Assembly: GCA_032124855.1 (NCBI GenBank)
Contig: JAQBCT010000017.1
Coordinates: forward strand, 1 to 16,124
DNA from: DATJGR01 sp032124855
Lineage (GTDB): Bacteria; Pseudomonadota; Gammaproteobacteria; Pseudomonadales; Azotimanducaceae
DNA: 16,124 nucleotides
Direction: 5' to 3'
The notes under the pieces were generated by a model. It did no database searches. It saw only the letters and a list, made by a program, of their open reading frames with translations, and was not told the DNA's origin. Below are positions 15,037-16,124 of the stretch, in pieces. Made by a program: the position numbers and the translations under genes. Position 1 is the stretch's first letter. Each line of letters begins with the position of its first letter.

Positions 15037-16124
15037 CTATTCTCCCGGTGCCAGCAGTTCCAGCCAGTGTCGCACGGGCACCGCCGCGGCGTCCCCGAGA
15101 TGCAGCTGACAACCTACATTCGCCGTGACGATCACATCCGGATTCGCGGCGGTCAGCGCGACCAATTTCTGGGTCCGCAGCGCATCGCCCAACTCATGCT
15201 GCAGCACCGAATACGTACCGGCGGATCCGCAGCACAGATGCGCATCGGCCACGTTCACCAGCTCATACCCCGCCCGCCCGAGCAGGGCCTCGACAGTACC
15301 CGTGATTTTCTGACCGTGCTGCAAGGTACACGGCGGATGCCACGCCACTCGCATCGCCGCATCCCTGCGCGTCAGCGGCGCATTGATACGCGTCAGATAT
15401 TGCGAAACGTCGCAGGCATGCTCCGCCACCCAGCGCGCGCGCTCGGCATAGCGGGGATCATTCGCGAGCAGGCGCCCGTAGTCCTTGACCGTGACACCAC
15501 AGCCACTGGCCGTCGAAACGATTGCCTCGGTGTCGGCCGCGGCGGCATACAACGCATCCACATTGGCGCGAATGGCGTCCAGCGCCCGCTCATGCTGCCC
15601 CAGATGCAACGCCAGCGAACCGCAACAACCCTCACCCGGCACGTGGACCACCGCGACACCGGCCGCATCGAGCACGCTGGCCAGGGCGCGATTGACCTGC
15701 GGTGTGGCTGCGCGCTGCACGCAACCATCCAGCACCACCACACGACGCGCATGATGCTGCACGGTGAGCGGCTTTGCGCCGCGCAGCCGCGGTACTGCGC
15801 GGGCGAGATAGTCCGGCAGTGCGAACGAAACCAACCGTCCGAGACGCGCGAACAACCGCAGCCGCCACGGTGTGGGCAACATCCACACCAGCGCCGCGCG
15901 CATCCATTGATCCCACGCGCCTCGCGTCGAACGTGCTTCGACGTAATCGCGGCCGATCTCGGCCAGTTCGCCGTACGCCACCCCGGAGGGGCACGTGGTT
16001 TCGCATGCGCGGCAGGTGAGGCAGCGATCCAGATGATCCCGCGCCACATCCGAAGGCGCATCCGCCTCCAGCATTTCCTTGATCAGATAGATTCTGCCGC
16101 GAGGCCCGTCGAGCTCGTCACCCG
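15037..16124 (-). CDS. glcF: Glycolate oxidase iron-sulfur subunit, N-terminus off the window
   Basis: The last 361 complete codons of GlcF, the Fe-S subunit that passes electrons from the GlcD/GlcE flavoprotein during glycolate oxidation to glyoxylate. The visible part starts GDELDGPRGRIYLIKEM, the conserved segment after the first cluster motif, so about 40 N-terminal residues and the first 4Fe-4S motif are outside. The second 4Fe-4S motif is CLTCRACETTCPSG. Two CCG domains follow: the first contains GCVQRA, GEGCCGSLALHLG and SGCGV, and the second contains PPCTLQHGQ, CCGSAGTYS and NVGCQLHL. All cluster-type Cys of the visible part are intact. The internal ATG at 16074 is not the start, since the frame stays open and conserved to the edge. 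glcD and glcE are expected beyond the right edge. It is followed closely by the OsmC-like gene. Confidence 0.94.
   Translation of the reverse strand, partial: GDELDGPRGRIYLIKEMLEADAPSDVARDHLDRCLTCRACETTCPSGVAYGELAEIGRDYVEARSTRGAWDQWMRAALVWMLPTPWRLRLFARLGRLVSFALPDYLARAVPRLRGAKPLTVQHHARRVVVLDGCVQRAATPQVNRALASVLDAAGVAVVHVPGEGCCGSLALHLGQHERALDAIRANVDALYAAAADTEAIVSTASGCGVTVKDYGRLLANDPRYAERARWVAEHACDVSQYLTRINAPLTRRDAAMRVAWHPPCTLQHGQKITGTVEALLGRAGYELVNVADAHLCCGSAGTYSVLQHELGDALRTQKLVALTAANPDVIVTANVGCQLHLGDAAAVPVRHWLELLAPGE

Noticed and set aside
1..16124. CRISPR array, tRNA/rRNA, integrase, defence island or prophage
   Set aside because: No regularly spaced repeats, no RNA gene-like folds noticed, and all gene-sized coding regions are assigned to metabolic or envelope families.

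Overview
The window is GC-rich, densely packed bacterial DNA with short intergenic gaps. The gene content points to a free-living Gram-negative, most likely a gammaproteobacterium (placement is inference). Supporting signs are a UB2H-containing class A penicillin-binding protein (PBP1b) followed by a TPR lipoprotein that resembles its outer-membrane activator LpoP, a membrane-anchored DsbA-type thioredoxin, a lipobox protein and a GlcF subunit. No tRNA, rRNA, CRISPR array, integrase or transposase gene was seen. The only mobile-element-like signal is a pair of small palindromes at 4315-4395.

Left part (1-6490) is metabolic. A leftward pair encodes a luciferase-like (LLM) flavin/F420 oxidoreductase and a crotonase-family enzyme that is cut by the window edge. 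Divergent from it is an APH-like phosphotransferase of the ACAD10/11-associated type, followed by an MscS-type channel gene carrying an apparent one-base frameshift. A second LLM oxidoreductase runs leftward at 4406-5443, and the two palindromes lie where it converges with the channel gene. Divergent from this LLM gene is an HSL-type alpha/beta hydrolase whose stop overlaps the start of the next gene. The mix of crotonase, LLM oxidoreductases, acyl-CoA-associated kinase-like protein and hydrolase suggests catabolism of lipid-like or alicyclic compounds, but the substrate cannot be read from the sequence.

Middle part (6487-12285) concerns the cell envelope. It holds a five-helix membrane protein with a staphylococcal-nuclease-like C-terminal domain, a small CGFC glutaredoxin-like protein convergent with it, and a divergent membrane-anchored DsbA-like protein with a CVHC active site. 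A tight rightward run follows: a DUF4126 membrane protein, PBP1b (mrcB) and the overlapping TPR lipoprotein. The last two probably form a synthase-activator pair for peptidoglycan polymerisation.

Right part (12299-16124) is a leftward gene chain. It begins beyond the window edge with the glycolate oxidase iron-sulfur subunit GlcF, followed by an OsmC-family peroxide-type protein (2-nt gap), a Spinster-like MFS transporter (41-nt gap), and two GNAT acetyltransferases joined by ATGA and GTGA overlaps. The last GNAT lacks the usual N-terminal part.

No clearly new multi-gene system was found. The observations most worth a second look are the PBP1b-lipoprotein pair, the membrane nuclease-like fusion with an altered catalytic arginine, the palindrome pair, the frameshifted channel gene and the crotonase lacking one catalytic glutamate.
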